A stretch of DNA of 38,001 nucleotides from Cryobacterium aureum (lineage in GTDB: Bacteria; Actinomycetota; Actinomycetes; Actinomycetales; Microbacteriaceae): contig NZ_PPTG01000021.1 in NCBI RefSeq assembly GCF_002954245.1, positions 1 through 38,001 on the forward strand, in the 5' to 3' direction. The notes under the pieces are model-generated. The model ran no database searches. It was not told the origin of the DNA and saw only the letters and a program-made list of their open reading frames with translations. This document shows positions 16,903 to 25,751 of the stretch, one piece after another (the first letter of the stretch is position 1; each line of letters opens with the position of its first letter). Both the position numbers and the translations under genes were made by a program.

Positions 16903-17634
16903 TCAGCGGAGGCGCAGTCCGATCGATGGGCGGATGGGGTCGCGCTGGCCGCCGGAGTGCACAATGTCGTCGCCGTCGATGGTGAGCTGGCTCGCGTGGC
17001 AGCGGAGGGCCGCCACAACGGTGCCCAGCTGGGAGGCGAGATCGAACCATTCCGCATCCGCTTCGGGGCTGTGGATGATTTCGGCGTAGCGGATGGCGAG
17101 GCTGCGGCTGGCGGCGAGGGCGGCGTCGTGCGCGCGCACGTGGTCGGGATGCCCGTAGCCGCCGGTGCGGTCGTAGCTGATGACGAGGCTCGGTTGCACG
17201 TGCTGGAAAACGGCGGCGAGGTCGGCCGTGACCTCGTCGAGCGACGCGCGGGCGAACGCATCCGCTTGGGAGTCTGTTGCCGGACCGGCCAAACCGGGGC
17301 GAATCCACTCCATACCCGAGTCGCGGTAGCGTCGTTCGGGCAGCCCGGAGGCTCGGGCCGGCGCCGCGCCGAGCCAGAATCCCGCGTTGACGCCGAGCGT
17401 GCGGGTGGCGCGCTCGAGTTCGTGTTCGCGTTCCTCGGCCAGGGCAGCGGTACCAGCGAGCGCCGAGAGCGGCCCGGCGACGACCTCTCCACGCTCACCG
17501 CGCGTCGCGGTGACCAGGTTGACCCGGATGCCGCGGTTCGCGAGATACGAGATGAGGCCTCCCGTGCTGATCGTCTCGTCGTCGGGGTGCGCGTGCACGA
17601 GCAGCACCGACGTGACGGAATCCAGAATGCTCAT
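16903..17634 (-). CDS. PIG-L family deacetylase (MshB/Mca-like)
   Basis: Encodes 243 residues. The zinc-binding motif AHPDDE is at residues 15-20 and the second metal ligand group GYGHPDH near 160, as in N-acetylglucosaminyl deacetylases such as MshB of mycothiol synthesis and related amidases. The gene overlaps the preceding XdhC gene by four bases (ATGA) and is therefore probably the last cistron of the CO dehydrogenase transcript. PIG-L proteins are not known Cox factors, so it may be a passenger or an unrecognised accessory. Substrate unknown; the domain assignment is firm. Confidence 0.85.
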   Translation of the reverse strand: MSILDSVTSVLLVHAHPDDETISTGGLISYLANRGIRVNLVTATRGERGEVVAGPLSALAGTAALAEEREHELERATRTLGVNAGFWLGAAPARASGLPERRYRDSGMEWIRPGLAGPATDSQADAFARASLDEVTADLAAVFQHVQPSLVISYDRTGGYGHPDHVRAHDAALAASRSLAIRYAEIIHSPEADAEWFDLASQLGTVVAALRCHASQLTIDGDDIVHSGGQRDPIRPSIGLRLR

Positions 17635-18818
17635 GCCTCAACCAAGGTCTGCCCGTCGGGCGCCGCAGAGGACGCCGGCGGCGGGTTGGGGTCGACGAGG
17701 TCGTCGTGGTGGATGGCATCGACGAGCGTGTGCAATGGCTCGCCGCTTCCGCCCCACTGCAGCGAGATGATCTCGGCGGCGATCGAGACCGCGGTCTCCT
17801 CCGGTGTGCGCGATCCGAGGTCGAGGCCGATCGGGCTGCGCAAGCGGGCCAGCTCGGCGTCGGTCACCCCCACCGCACGCAGGCGTTCCAGTCGGTCGAG
17901 GTGGGTGCGGCGGGAGCCCATCGCGCCGATATACGCGACCGGCGGGCCGTGCAAGGCTGCCTCGAGCAGGGGCACGTCGAACTTTGGGTCGTGTGTGAGG
18001 ACGCAGATGACCGTGCGCGGGTCGATGAGGTCGGCGGCGATCTGTTCGCGCAGGTAGCGGTCGGGCCAGCTCACCACGACCTCGTCGACGCCGGGAAAAC
18101 GGGCGGCGGTGGCGAACACGCCGCGGGCATCGCAGACCGTGACCCGGTAGCCGAGGAACGTGCCGAGCCGGGCCAGGGCGGTGGCGAAGTCGATCGCGCC
18201 GAAGACGAGCAGGCGTGGCCTGGGCGCGTAGCTCGCGAAGAACACCCGCATGCCCTCTCCGCGCCGCTCGCCGTCGGGGCCGTAGGTGAGAGTGGTGTTG
18301 CGACCGGCCGCGAGCAGCCCCTGCGTGTCGTCACCGACGGCGTGATTGGCGCGGTCGGATCCGAGGTCGCCCTCGAAACCGTGCGGACGCACCACCAGGT
18401 GTCGGCCGATCCAAGCGGCATCCGGATGCTCGATCACCGTCGCGACGCCGACCGGTCGGCCGGCGTCCACGTCGTCGTGCACGCTCTCAAGCAGCGCGAA
18501 AGTCTCGCGCGAGACGGGCTCGATGAAGACGTCGAGGATGCCGCCGCAGGTGAGTCCAACCGCAAAGGCGTCGTCGTCGCTGATGCCGTAGCGCACGAGT
18601 ACTGGCACGCCGTCCTGCGCGACCTGAGTAGCGAGTTCGTAGACGGCGCCCTCGACGCAGCCGCCAGAGACCGAGCCGGCGACGGTGCCGTCGTCGCTGA
18701 CCAGCATTGAGGCGCCGGCCGGGCGCGGCGCGGACTGGAAGGTGCGCACGACCGTCGCGAGGCCCGCGGTGGCACCGTTCTGCCAACCGGTGAAGAGGGT
18801 ACTGAGAACTTCACGCAT
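17631..18818 (-). CDS. XdhC/CoxI family molybdenum-enzyme maturation protein
   Basis: Encodes 395 residues with both XdhC domains. The N-terminal XdhC/CoxI domain contains APRPAGASMLVSDDG and GSVSGGCVEGAVYE (Cys near residue 54) and a second Cys-Gly-Gly (GLTCGGILDVFIEP). The C-terminal Rossmann domain contains YIGAMGSRRTHLDRLERLR and PIGLDLGSRTPEETA. Proteins of this family bind molybdenum cofactor and help to sulfurate and insert it. Sitting in the cox operon it corresponds to CoxF/CoxI-type factors. It starts 32 bp after coxG; the stop overlaps the PIG-L gene. Confidence 0.88.
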   Translation of the reverse strand: MREVLSTLFTGWQNGATAGLATVVRTFQSAPRPAGASMLVSDDGTVAGSVSGGCVEGAVYELATQVAQDGVPVLVRYGISDDDAFAVGLTCGGILDVFIEPVSRETFALLESVHDDVDAGRPVGVATVIEHPDAAWIGRHLVVRPHGFEGDLGSDRANHAVGDDTQGLLAAGRNTTLTYGPDGERRGEGMRVFFASYAPRPRLLVFGAIDFATALARLGTFLGYRVTVCDARGVFATAARFPGVDEVVVSWPDRYLREQIAADLIDPRTVICVLTHDPKFDVPLLEAALHGPPVAYIGAMGSRRTHLDRLERLRAVGVTDAELARLRSPIGLDLGSRTPEETAVSIAAEIISLQWGGSGEPLHTLVDAIHHDDLVDPNPPPASSAAPDGQTLVEA

Positions 18819-18850
18819 TCCTGGCTCCCATCGGTTGAGGTCGGCTGTCG

Positions 18851-19696
18851 TTAGCGGCCGGACGCACGCCGACCAATTCGGTATGCGATGAACGCTACCG
18901 TGGCGAGCAGCCCCAAAAGTTTCACCGGATCCGCTAACTGGTCGGCGATGACGCCCTTGACCAGGCTCAAAGCGTCGAGGCTCGGTGCCGGCGCTGCTCG
19001 GTGCGGCGTCGGGTGATGCTCAGCAGCGGGTGTGGCGCGCGGTGGCACCGGGCGCGCCGGCAGGCTCGATTGCCTCGCGGAAACCGGCGCATCCGCGGTG
19101 ACGTCCGGGAGCCTATCGGCGGCGGGGGCGTCCCCGGGCGGAATATCACTCAGGTCGGCGACGGCCCGCGGGGCTGCCTGGGCGAGGGTCTCCGGGTCGT
19201 CGACGTGCTCGCCGACGGGAGTGATGGCATCCGTTTCGGCGCCCGATGCCCCGCCCTCGATCAGGTTTTGCAGGTTGCCGGCGAACAGCCCCATCATCTG
19301 CTCGGTGACGCTGCCGATGACGCCCTTGCCCATGGCCGCCGCCTTGCCCGAAAGCGACAGGTCGGCGCTGACCGTGCCCTGGGTCACGCCGTCGGTTTCG
19401 ACCAGCACGAGCGTGACCGTGGCCTGGGCCGTGCCCTGCCCGCGAGTTTCCTGCGCCTTGCCGGAGAACACGGCGCGATGCGCCTCGGCGTCGCGTTCGT
19501 CGACGTTCATCTGCCCGCGGTACTGCATGGTGACCGGGCCAAGCTTGACTTTCATGCCCACCTGGTAATTGTCATCGCTGAGTCTGTTGAGAATCTGGGC
19601 GCCCGGCACACACCCGGCGACACGTTCGAAGTCCATCAGGGTGTCCCAGACCGTGTCGACGGGGGCGATAACGGTGAAGGTGCTGTCGAGTTGCAT
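18851..19696 (-). CDS. coxG: CO dehydrogenase accessory protein CoxG (SRPBCC family, membrane-anchored)
   Basis: Encodes 281 residues. Residues 1-~150 are a START/SRPBCC domain of the CoxG family (PVDTVWDTLMDFERVAGCVP near the start, later SGKAAAMGKGVIGSV). A long low-complexity linker rich in Pro, Ala and Arg follows (~160-245), then a single C-terminal hydrophobic helix (LLGLLATVAFIAY) ending in basic residues. CoxG is implicated in recruiting CO dehydrogenase to the membrane and the quinone pool; the visible tail anchor fits that role. It shares one base with the coxE stop (TGATG). Confidence 0.85.
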   Translation of the reverse strand: MQLDSTFTVIAPVDTVWDTLMDFERVAGCVPGAQILNRLSDDNYQVGMKVKLGPVTMQYRGQMNVDERDAEAHRAVFSGKAQETRGQGTAQATVTLVLVETDGVTQGTVSADLSLSGKAAAMGKGVIGSVTEQMMGLFAGNLQNLIEGGASGAETDAITPVGEHVDDPETLAQAAPRAVADLSDIPPGDAPAADRLPDVTADAPVSARQSSLPARPVPPRATPAAEHHPTPHRAAPAPSLDALSLVKGVIADQLADPVKLLGLLATVAFIAYRIGRRASGR

Positions 19697-21009
19697 CAGG
19701 GTGTCCTCTGCTGGGTCATGTGCGGGGTCGTGCGGGATGGTCGATGGTGGGTGAAACGTGGGCGAGCGGATGCCGATGGGTTGCCCGTCAATAAGTCGCC
19801 GCGAATAGCGGCCGCCACCTCGGCGAGGGCGGCGTAGCTGTGGCCACTGACGAAGGCATCGCAGTAGGGCAGCGCGGCAGCCATACCGCCGACGAGCGGC
19901 CGATAGTCAACGGCGACCTTGCGCGGATTCACCCAGACGATGCGGTGCGCGAGCCGGCGCAGGCGTGCCATCTGGGTATCGACGTCGGCCGGGTCGTCCT
20001 GCGCCCAGCCGTCGGAGAACACCACGACCACGGCGCCGCGGGCCAGGCCCCGTCGCCCGAAATCGTCGATGAATCGACGGATGCTCGCGGCCAGCCGGGT
20101 GCCGCCGGCCCAGTCGGTCGCGGTGGCGGCCGCCTGGGCGAGCGCTTGGTCCGGGTCGCGCAGGGCCAGCTGGCGGGTCAGCCGGGTGAGGTGGGTGGAG
20201 AACACGAAGGCTTCGGCCCTGGCGCCGGATGCCGCGCCCTGGAGCAGCGTCAGGAACACCCTGGTGTACGGCTCCATCGAGCCGGATACGTCGCAGAGCA
20301 GCACCAGCCTTCGTGGTTTCGGGCGGCGGCGGGAGTAATGCAGGGTGATCGGGTCGCCACCGGTGTGCTGCGCGGCGCGCACTGTGCGGGCCAGATCGAG
20401 CCGGTCGCGGCTGTGCGGTGACGGATGCGTGCGGCGGCTGAGGCGGGTCGGCGTCGACAGCACGATGCGTGCCACCAGCTGACGCAACCGGGCCAATTCC
20501 TCGGGCGCGAGGTCGGCGAAGGCCATCTCGTGCAGGTGCTCGTCGCTCGCGGCCATGGCGAGGATGGCGTCGCGCTCCGGCCCGGCCGTATCGCTGTCGC
20601 TCGAGTCGGAGCCGGGCAATGGGGACGGAGGGCGCTCGGCGCCAGGCTCGGGAGCGCCGGCCGGACGATTGGTCGGCGGGGCGGCCTTCGTGTGGGTTTC
20701 GGAGCCGATCGCCGGGGGAGCGTTGGGGTCGCCGCGGCTTTCGGCCGGGTCGAGCCGCCCGTCGAACACGGCGCTGAACACCGCGTCGAAGCGATTGAGG
20801 TGCTGCTGCTGGGAGACGAAGACGATGCGGCAGGCCCAGTACAGAGCGGCGTGGTCGATCGGGGGGACGAGTCGCAGCGCCTCAGCCAGGCGGGCCGCCC
20901 GGTCGGGTGACACCGGCAGTCCGGCTCGGTGCAGGGCGGTGCTGAAGCCGGCGGCGAGGGCCGCCGCTTCGACCGAAGGGTGCCGGACGCGCTCAGGCAC
21001 CGGCAGCAC
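19696..21009 (-). CDS. coxE: CoxE-type VWA domain protein
   Basis: Encodes 437 residues from GTG at 21009; a GTG three codons later is an equally plausible start. The C-terminal half is a von Willebrand A domain with the metal-ion site DVSGSM at ~240-245. The middle (~90-145) is Pro/Ser/Asp-rich and probably disordered. CoxE works with the MoxR ATPase CoxD to mature the CuSMoO2 active site of CO dehydrogenase. It overlaps coxD by 17 bp and coxG by one base. Confidence 0.88.
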   Translation of the reverse strand: MLPVPERVRHPSVEAAALAAGFSTALHRAGLPVSPDRAARLAEALRLVPPIDHAALYWACRIVFVSQQQHLNRFDAVFSAVFDGRLDPAESRGDPNAPPAIGSETHTKAAPPTNRPAGAPEPGAERPPSPLPGSDSSDSDTAGPERDAILAMAASDEHLHEMAFADLAPEELARLRQLVARIVLSTPTRLSRRTHPSPHSRDRLDLARTVRAAQHTGGDPITLHYSRRRPKPRRLVLLCDVSGSMEPYTRVFLTLLQGAASGARAEAFVFSTHLTRLTRQLALRDPDQALAQAAATATDWAGGTRLAASIRRFIDDFGRRGLARGAVVVVFSDGWAQDDPADVDTQMARLRRLAHRIVWVNPRKVAVDYRPLVGGMAAALPYCDAFVSGHSYAALAEVAAAIRGDLLTGNPSASARPRFTHHRPSRTTPHMTQQRTP

Positions 21010-21904
21010 CGGTGGCCTGGGCGACCCAGGCGGCGCCGCGAGCGGACGCGAGGTCGAGGTCGTCCCGGTTCTTCAGCACGGAACCCCAGGTCTGCTCGAC
21101 CGCCCGGGCGCTGAGCTGCTCGATACCCAGCACCCCGAGGGCACTCACCCAGTCGATCGCCTCGGCGATTCCGGGCGGTTTGACGAGGTCGAGCGAGCGC
21201 AGCCGAGTGATCCCGGCCGCGGCATCCGTAGCGATGGTCTGCGAACTGCTGGGCACCCGGCGGCGCACGATCTGCGCGATTCGCTCCGGCCCTGGATAGT
21301 CGATCCAGTGGTACAGGCAGCGCCGGGTGAGGGCGTCGTGCAGGTCGCGGGTGCGATTGCTGGTGAGAATCACGATCGGCGGGTGGGTGGCATGCACGGT
21401 TCCGAGCTCGGGAATGGTGACGGCCGCTTCGGCGAGCAGCTCGAACGTGAACGCTTCGAACTCGGCGTCGGCCCGGTCGATCTCGTCGAGCAGCAGCACG
21501 GCCGGGCGCGGCCCGGCGTGCTCGATCGCTTGCAACAGCGGGCGGCGCAGCAGATAGTCCGGCCCGAACAGCACGGTGTCGGCCAGCTCAACGCCGCGCG
21601 CCTCAGCCACACGGATGCCGAGCAGCTGCCGCGGGTAGTTCCACTCATAGAGGGCTTCGCCGGCGGAGATTCCCTCGTAGCACTGCAACCGAAATAGCTC
21701 GGTGTCGAGCAGTCGGGCGAGCGCCTTGGCGATCTCGGTCTTGCCGACCCCGGGTTCGCCCTCGAGCAGCAACGGCTGCCGCATGCGCACGGCCAAAAAC
21801 ACGGCCGTCACGAGGCCCTCATCAGCCAGATAGTCTTCGGCGTCGAGGGCGCGCTGCAGTGCGGCGACGGACGGCACCAGCTCAGCCACGGCGTCCGCAC
21901 TCAT
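20993..21904 (-). CDS. coxD: MoxR-type AAA+ ATPase CoxD
   Basis: Encodes 303 residues. Walker A GEPGVGKT is at ~49-56 and Walker B VLLLDEID at ~136-143, followed by the MoxR-type segment IVILTSNRTRDLHDALTRRC. CoxD is an AAA+ chaperone-like ATPase that helps assemble the copper-molybdenum centre of CoxL. ATG at 21904 is preceded by GGGGG at a good distance; a GTG three codons upstream is possible. It pairs with the VWA protein CoxE, the usual MoxR-VWA couple. Confidence 0.9.
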   Translation of the reverse strand: MSADAVAELVPSVAALQRALDAEDYLADEGLVTAVFLAVRMRQPLLLEGEPGVGKTEIAKALARLLDTELFRLQCYEGISAGEALYEWNYPRQLLGIRVAEARGVELADTVLFGPDYLLRRPLLQAIEHAGPRPAVLLLDEIDRADAEFEAFTFELLAEAAVTIPELGTVHATHPPIVILTSNRTRDLHDALTRRCLYHWIDYPGPERIAQIVRRRVPSSSQTIATDAAAGITRLRSLDLVKPPGIAEAIDWVSALGVLGIEQLSARAVEQTWGSVLKNRDDLDLASARGAAWVAQATGAAGA

Positions 21905-21934
21905 CGCTGGCACCCCCGGCGCGAGGCAACAGCC

Positions 21935-22837
21935 CTAACCCGCGGTCGCATACCGCTCCGGATTCGCCAGAAAGGCCGTGCGGCAGCCCGCGGCGCAGAA
22001 ATACACCGTCTGTCCGTTGTGCTCGACCTGCAGCGAGGTGGGCAGCGCGGCCACTGACATACCGCAAACCGGGTCGATCGCAGTGGCCGCCGCCGCTTCG
22101 ACCACCGCCGCGAGCGGATGCCAGCGCCCGGCCCGTTCCTGCACCAGCTGCGCGAAGATCGACACCGCGATCTCTCCGGGCGTGCGGGCCCCGAGGTCAA
22201 GGCCCGCCGGGCTGAACACCCGCGCGCGCTGCCCTGGTGACACGTCGAGCGACGCGAGCACCGCAGCACCGCGCTTCGGACTCGCCACGAGCGCCACGTA
22301 CGGCACCCCGGCAGCCAGCGCCGCCAACAGCGCCGGTTCCTCGTCCCGGCCGTGCGATGCGACGATCAGGGCGGCGTCGCCGGCCTCGGGGGCCGCGGAG
22401 GCGCCATCCGTTTGGACGAGATCGAAGCCGATGAGGGGCGCCAGGGCGGCGAGTGCCTCGGCGTCGGGCGTCGACCCGACGACGACCAGGCGCGGCAGGG
22501 GAATGCGCGGCTCGAGAAAGATCTCGATCGCCCCGCCGCTGACACAAGGGTTCGAGACCTCGACCGCGCCGTCTTCCACGACGCTCGACGGCACGCCCGA
22601 TACGACTTTGAGCAGCAGCGGCTGGCGGCTTTCGAGTACCTGCAGGCTGTACAGGCGAACGGATGCCTCCACGCACGTTCCCCCGACGAACCCGTCGATC
22701 TCGCCGGTGGCACGCACGAGTGCCGTGTCGCCGGCGTGTGCGCTCGTGGGGCGCGCAGCGCGCACCACGGTTGCGCGCACGAACGGTTCGCGGCGTTCGG
22801 TGAGGAGCCGCTCCAGGGTCGGGTGAACGGTGGGCAT
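21935..22837 (-). CDS. XdhC-family protein fused to a C-terminal YHS domain
   Basis: Encodes 300 residues from ATG at 22837, one base after the coxL stop. Residues ~1-250 are an XdhC-type protein (FVGGTCVEASVRLYSLQVLE, then the Rossmann part with LVVVGSTPDAEAL and GLDLGARTPGEIAVSIFAQL). Residues 255-300 form a YHS domain (DPVCGMSV, then YFCAAGCRTAFLANPERY) with Cys258, Cys281 and Cys285, the pattern used for metal binding, often copper. The frame also stays open into coxL, but that part is a shadow of coxL. Its place right behind coxL suggests a maturation factor; the fusion could link Mo-cofactor handling to copper supply. Confidence 0.82.
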   Translation of the reverse strand: MPTVHPTLERLLTERREPFVRATVVRAARPTSAHAGDTALVRATGEIDGFVGGTCVEASVRLYSLQVLESRQPLLLKVVSGVPSSVVEDGAVEVSNPCVSGGAIEIFLEPRIPLPRLVVVGSTPDAEALAALAPLIGFDLVQTDGASAAPEAGDAALIVASHGRDEEPALLAALAAGVPYVALVASPKRGAAVLASLDVSPGQRARVFSPAGLDLGARTPGEIAVSIFAQLVQERAGRWHPLAAVVEAAAATAIDPVCGMSVAALPTSLQVEHNGQTVYFCAAGCRTAFLANPERYATAG

Positions 22838-22838
22838 G

Positions 22839-25232
22839 CTAAACCGGAGGTCTCGTGCGGCCCTGCATGGCCTCCCAGACCCGGGCTGGCGTGCAGGGCA
22901 TGTCCATGTGCACGACGCCGAACGGGGCGAGGGCGTCGACGACGGCATTGACGACGGCGGGAGGCGATCCGACCGTGGCGGATTCGCCGACGCCCTTGGC
23001 CCCGATCGGGTGGTGCGGCGACGGGGTGACGGTGAAGCCGGTCTCCCAGTCGGGCACCTCCATGGCCGTGGGGATGAGGTAGTCCATGAACGAGCCGCCA
23101 AGGCAGTTTCCCTCGGCGTCGAATTCGATGAATTCCATCAGTGCCATACCGACACCGTCGGTGAGGCCACCGTGGATCTGGCCCTCGATGATCATCGGGT
23201 TGATGCGGGTGCCGCAGTCGTCGACGGCGATGAAGCGGCGCACCTTGACATGCCCGGTGCCAGGATCGACATCGACGACGCAGATATAGGCGCCGAACGG
23301 AAAGGTGAGGTTGGGCGGGTCGTAGGTGACCTCGGCGTCGAGGTTGCCGTCGATGCCTTCTGGCAGTGCGACCGTCCCGTGGGCGCCCATCGCGATCTCG
23401 GCCATGGTCTTGCCGATGCTCGGGTCGCCCTTGACGAACCAACGACCCTTCTCCCATTCGAGGTCTTCCGGCCGGGTTTCGAGCATGGCCGCGGCGATGA
23501 ACCTGGCCTTCTCCCGCACCTTGCGGGCGACCAGGGCCACGGCGGCGCCACTGACCGGGGTGGACCGGCTGCCATAGGTTCCGAGGCCGAACGGGGTCTG
23601 GTCGGTGTCACCGTGCACGACGTCGATATCCTCCGGCGGGATGCCGATCTCCTCCGCCACGATCTGCGCGAACGTCGTCTCGTGGCCCTGACCCTGGCTC
23701 TGCACCGAGATGCGCACGACGGCCTTGCCGGTGGGGTGGATGCGCAGTTCGGCGCCGTCCGCCATGCCGAGGCCGAGAATATCCATGTCCTTGCGCGGTC
23801 CGGCACCGACCGTTTCGGTGAAGAAGGAGATGCCGATGCCCATGAGCTCGCCGCGTTCGCGTTTCTCCTTCTGTTCGCGGCGCAGTTCGTCGTAGCCGGC
23901 CATCTTCATCGACAGCCGCATGGTGGGTTCGTAGTCGCCCGAGTCGTACTCCCAGCCGGTCTTGTTCGGGTAGGGAAACTGTTCGGGTTTGATGAAATTC
24001 TTCAGCCTTAACTCGGCGGGATCCATCTCGAGTTTGCGCGCCAGGATGTCGACCATCCGCTCGACCAGGTAGACCGCCTCGGTGACCCGGAAGGAACAGG
24101 CGTAGGCCACGCCGCCCGGGGCCTTGTTGGTGTACACGCCGGTGACGGTGCAGTGCGCGGCCTGAAGGTCGTAGCTGCCGGTGAAGATGTGAAAGAAGCC
24201 GGCCGGATACTTGGTGGGCTGGGCGGTGGCGTTGAACGCACCGTGGTCGGCGAGCACGTTGGTTCGCAGCGCCAGGATCTTGCCGTCCCTGGTCGCCGCG
24301 ATCTCGCCCTGCATGATGTAGTCGCGGGCGAACGAGGTGCTCATGAGGTTCTCGGAGCGGTCTTCGACCCATTTCACCGGTTTGCCGGTGACGATGGAGC
24401 CGACCACGGCGAGAATGTAGCCAGGGTAGATGCCGACTTTGTTGCCGAAGCCGCCGCCGATGTCGGGGGAGACCACGCGAATCTTGTGCTCCGGGATGCC
24501 GGAGACCATCGCGAACAGGGTGCGGTGGGCGTGCGGGGCCTGCGTGGTTTCATACAGGGTGAGGCGGCCGTCGATGGGGTCGAAGTCGGCGACGGCCCCG
24601 CAGGTTTCCATCGGCGCCGGGTGCACGCGCGGGTACACGATCTCCTGCGTCACCACGACGTCGGCGCTGGCGAAAACGGCATCGGTTTCGGCTTTATTGC
24701 CGGCCTCCCAGTCGAAGATGTGGTTGTCGGTGCGACCTTCGAGGTCGTCGCGAATGACGGGAGCGTCGGCATCCATCGCTTTGCGGGCGTCGACAACCGG
24801 CGGCAGTACGTCGTACTCGACCTGGATCAGCTCGAGGGCGTCGCGGGCGGCGTAGCGGTCTTCGGCGACGACGAACGCGACCTCCTGACCCTGAAAACGC
24901 ACCTTGTCGGTGACCAGAACGGCCTGCACGTCCATGGACAGGGTGGGTGCCCAGGCCAGGCCGAGCGCCTGCAGGTCGGTGCCGGTGATCACCGCGAGCA
25001 CCTTGGGGTGGGCGAGGGCCTCGGTTGTGTCGATCGAGACCAGCCGGGCGTGGGCGACGGGAGCGCGCAGAATGGCACCGTGCAACATGCCGGGCAGCAC
25101 GATGTCGTCGACGTAGTGGCCCTTGCCTCGCACGAACCGCGGGTCTTCCTTGCGCTGCATACGGCCGTGGCCGATGGGCCGATCGTGGTCGCCGGCGGCC
25201 GGGTTCGACGGTCGGTCCTCGAGGATGGTCAT
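22839..25232 (-). CDS. coxL: aerobic CO dehydrogenase large subunit (form I)
   Basis: Encodes 797 residues, the usual length. The active-site loop AYACSFR is at residues 376-382, with Cys379 expected to carry the Cu-S-Mo bridge. AYXCSFR marks form I, the true CO dehydrogenases, in contrast to form II or other xanthine-oxidase-family enzymes. The catalytic Glu lies in KGVGESATVGSPP (about residue 750). The enzyme oxidises CO to CO2 and feeds electrons through CoxS and CoxM to the respiratory chain. ATG at 25232 overlaps the coxS stop by four bases. Confidence 0.96.
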   Translation of the reverse strand: MTILEDRPSNPAAGDHDRPIGHGRMQRKEDPRFVRGKGHYVDDIVLPGMLHGAILRAPVAHARLVSIDTTEALAHPKVLAVITGTDLQALGLAWAPTLSMDVQAVLVTDKVRFQGQEVAFVVAEDRYAARDALELIQVEYDVLPPVVDARKAMDADAPVIRDDLEGRTDNHIFDWEAGNKAETDAVFASADVVVTQEIVYPRVHPAPMETCGAVADFDPIDGRLTLYETTQAPHAHRTLFAMVSGIPEHKIRVVSPDIGGGFGNKVGIYPGYILAVVGSIVTGKPVKWVEDRSENLMSTSFARDYIMQGEIAATRDGKILALRTNVLADHGAFNATAQPTKYPAGFFHIFTGSYDLQAAHCTVTGVYTNKAPGGVAYACSFRVTEAVYLVERMVDILARKLEMDPAELRLKNFIKPEQFPYPNKTGWEYDSGDYEPTMRLSMKMAGYDELRREQKEKRERGELMGIGISFFTETVGAGPRKDMDILGLGMADGAELRIHPTGKAVVRISVQSQGQGHETTFAQIVAEEIGIPPEDIDVVHGDTDQTPFGLGTYGSRSTPVSGAAVALVARKVREKARFIAAAMLETRPEDLEWEKGRWFVKGDPSIGKTMAEIAMGAHGTVALPEGIDGNLDAEVTYDPPNLTFPFGAYICVVDVDPGTGHVKVRRFIAVDDCGTRINPMIIEGQIHGGLTDGVGMALMEFIEFDAEGNCLGGSFMDYLIPTAMEVPDWETGFTVTPSPHHPIGAKGVGESATVGSPPAVVNAVVDALAPFGVVHMDMPCTPARVWEAMQGRTRPPV

Positions 25233-25738
25233 GCGTGCACCGCTTCTTCTTCGGTCGTGGCGGCTGTCTCGGCAGTTCCGACGGGATGTTCGGCGGCCCA
25301 CTGAATGGACCGCACGATGGTGGCGTAGCCGGTGCAGCGGCAGATCTGGCCCGAGATGGCCTCGCGGATCTCGAGCGGTTCCGGGTGCGGGTTGTGGTCG
25401 AGCAGCGCGCGGGCGGTGAGCATCATGCCGGGGGTGCAGAAACCGCACTGCAGGCCGTGCTCTTCCATGAAGCCCTGCTGCACCGGGTCGAGGGTGGTGC
25501 CGTTGGCGAGTCCCTCCACGGTCGTGATGCTATGGCCGTCGGCCATGGCGGCTAGAACGGTGCAGGATTTCACCGGCTGGCCGTCCATCAGCACCACGCA
25601 GGTGCCGCAGTTGCTCGTGTCGCAGCCCCAGTGCGTTCCGGTGAGGCGCAGGTCGTCGCGAATGAAGTGCACGAGCAGAACTCGCGGTTCGATCTCGCGG
25701 GTTACGTCGGTTCCGTTGATGGTCATGTTGATATGCAT
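25229..25738 (-). CDS. coxS: CO dehydrogenase small, iron-sulfur subunit
   Basis: Encodes 169 residues. It has two [2Fe-2S] sites: Cys39, Cys44, Cys47 and Cys59 (GCDTSNCGTC...C) and Cys98, Cys101, Cys133 and Cys135 (CGFC...CRC). These carry electrons from the molybdenum centre to the FAD of CoxM. ATG at 25738 has GGAG about ten bases upstream; an in-frame ATG at 25726 is an alternative. It lies 13 bp after coxM and overlaps coxL. Confidence 0.95.
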   Translation of the reverse strand: MHINMTINGTDVTREIEPRVLLVHFIRDDLRLTGTHWGCDTSNCGTCVVLMDGQPVKSCTVLAAMADGHSITTVEGLANGTTLDPVQQGFMEEHGLQCGFCTPGMMLTARALLDHNPHPEPLEIREAISGQICRCTGYATIVRSIQWAAEHPVGTAETAATTEEEAVHA

Positions 25739-25751
25739 GAGGGGTCAACTC

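Noticed and set aside
22830..25304. Two long plus-strand frames opposite coxL (393 and 383 codons)
   Set aside because: No recognisable domains or start signals; coxL on the other strand has complete catalytic motifs.
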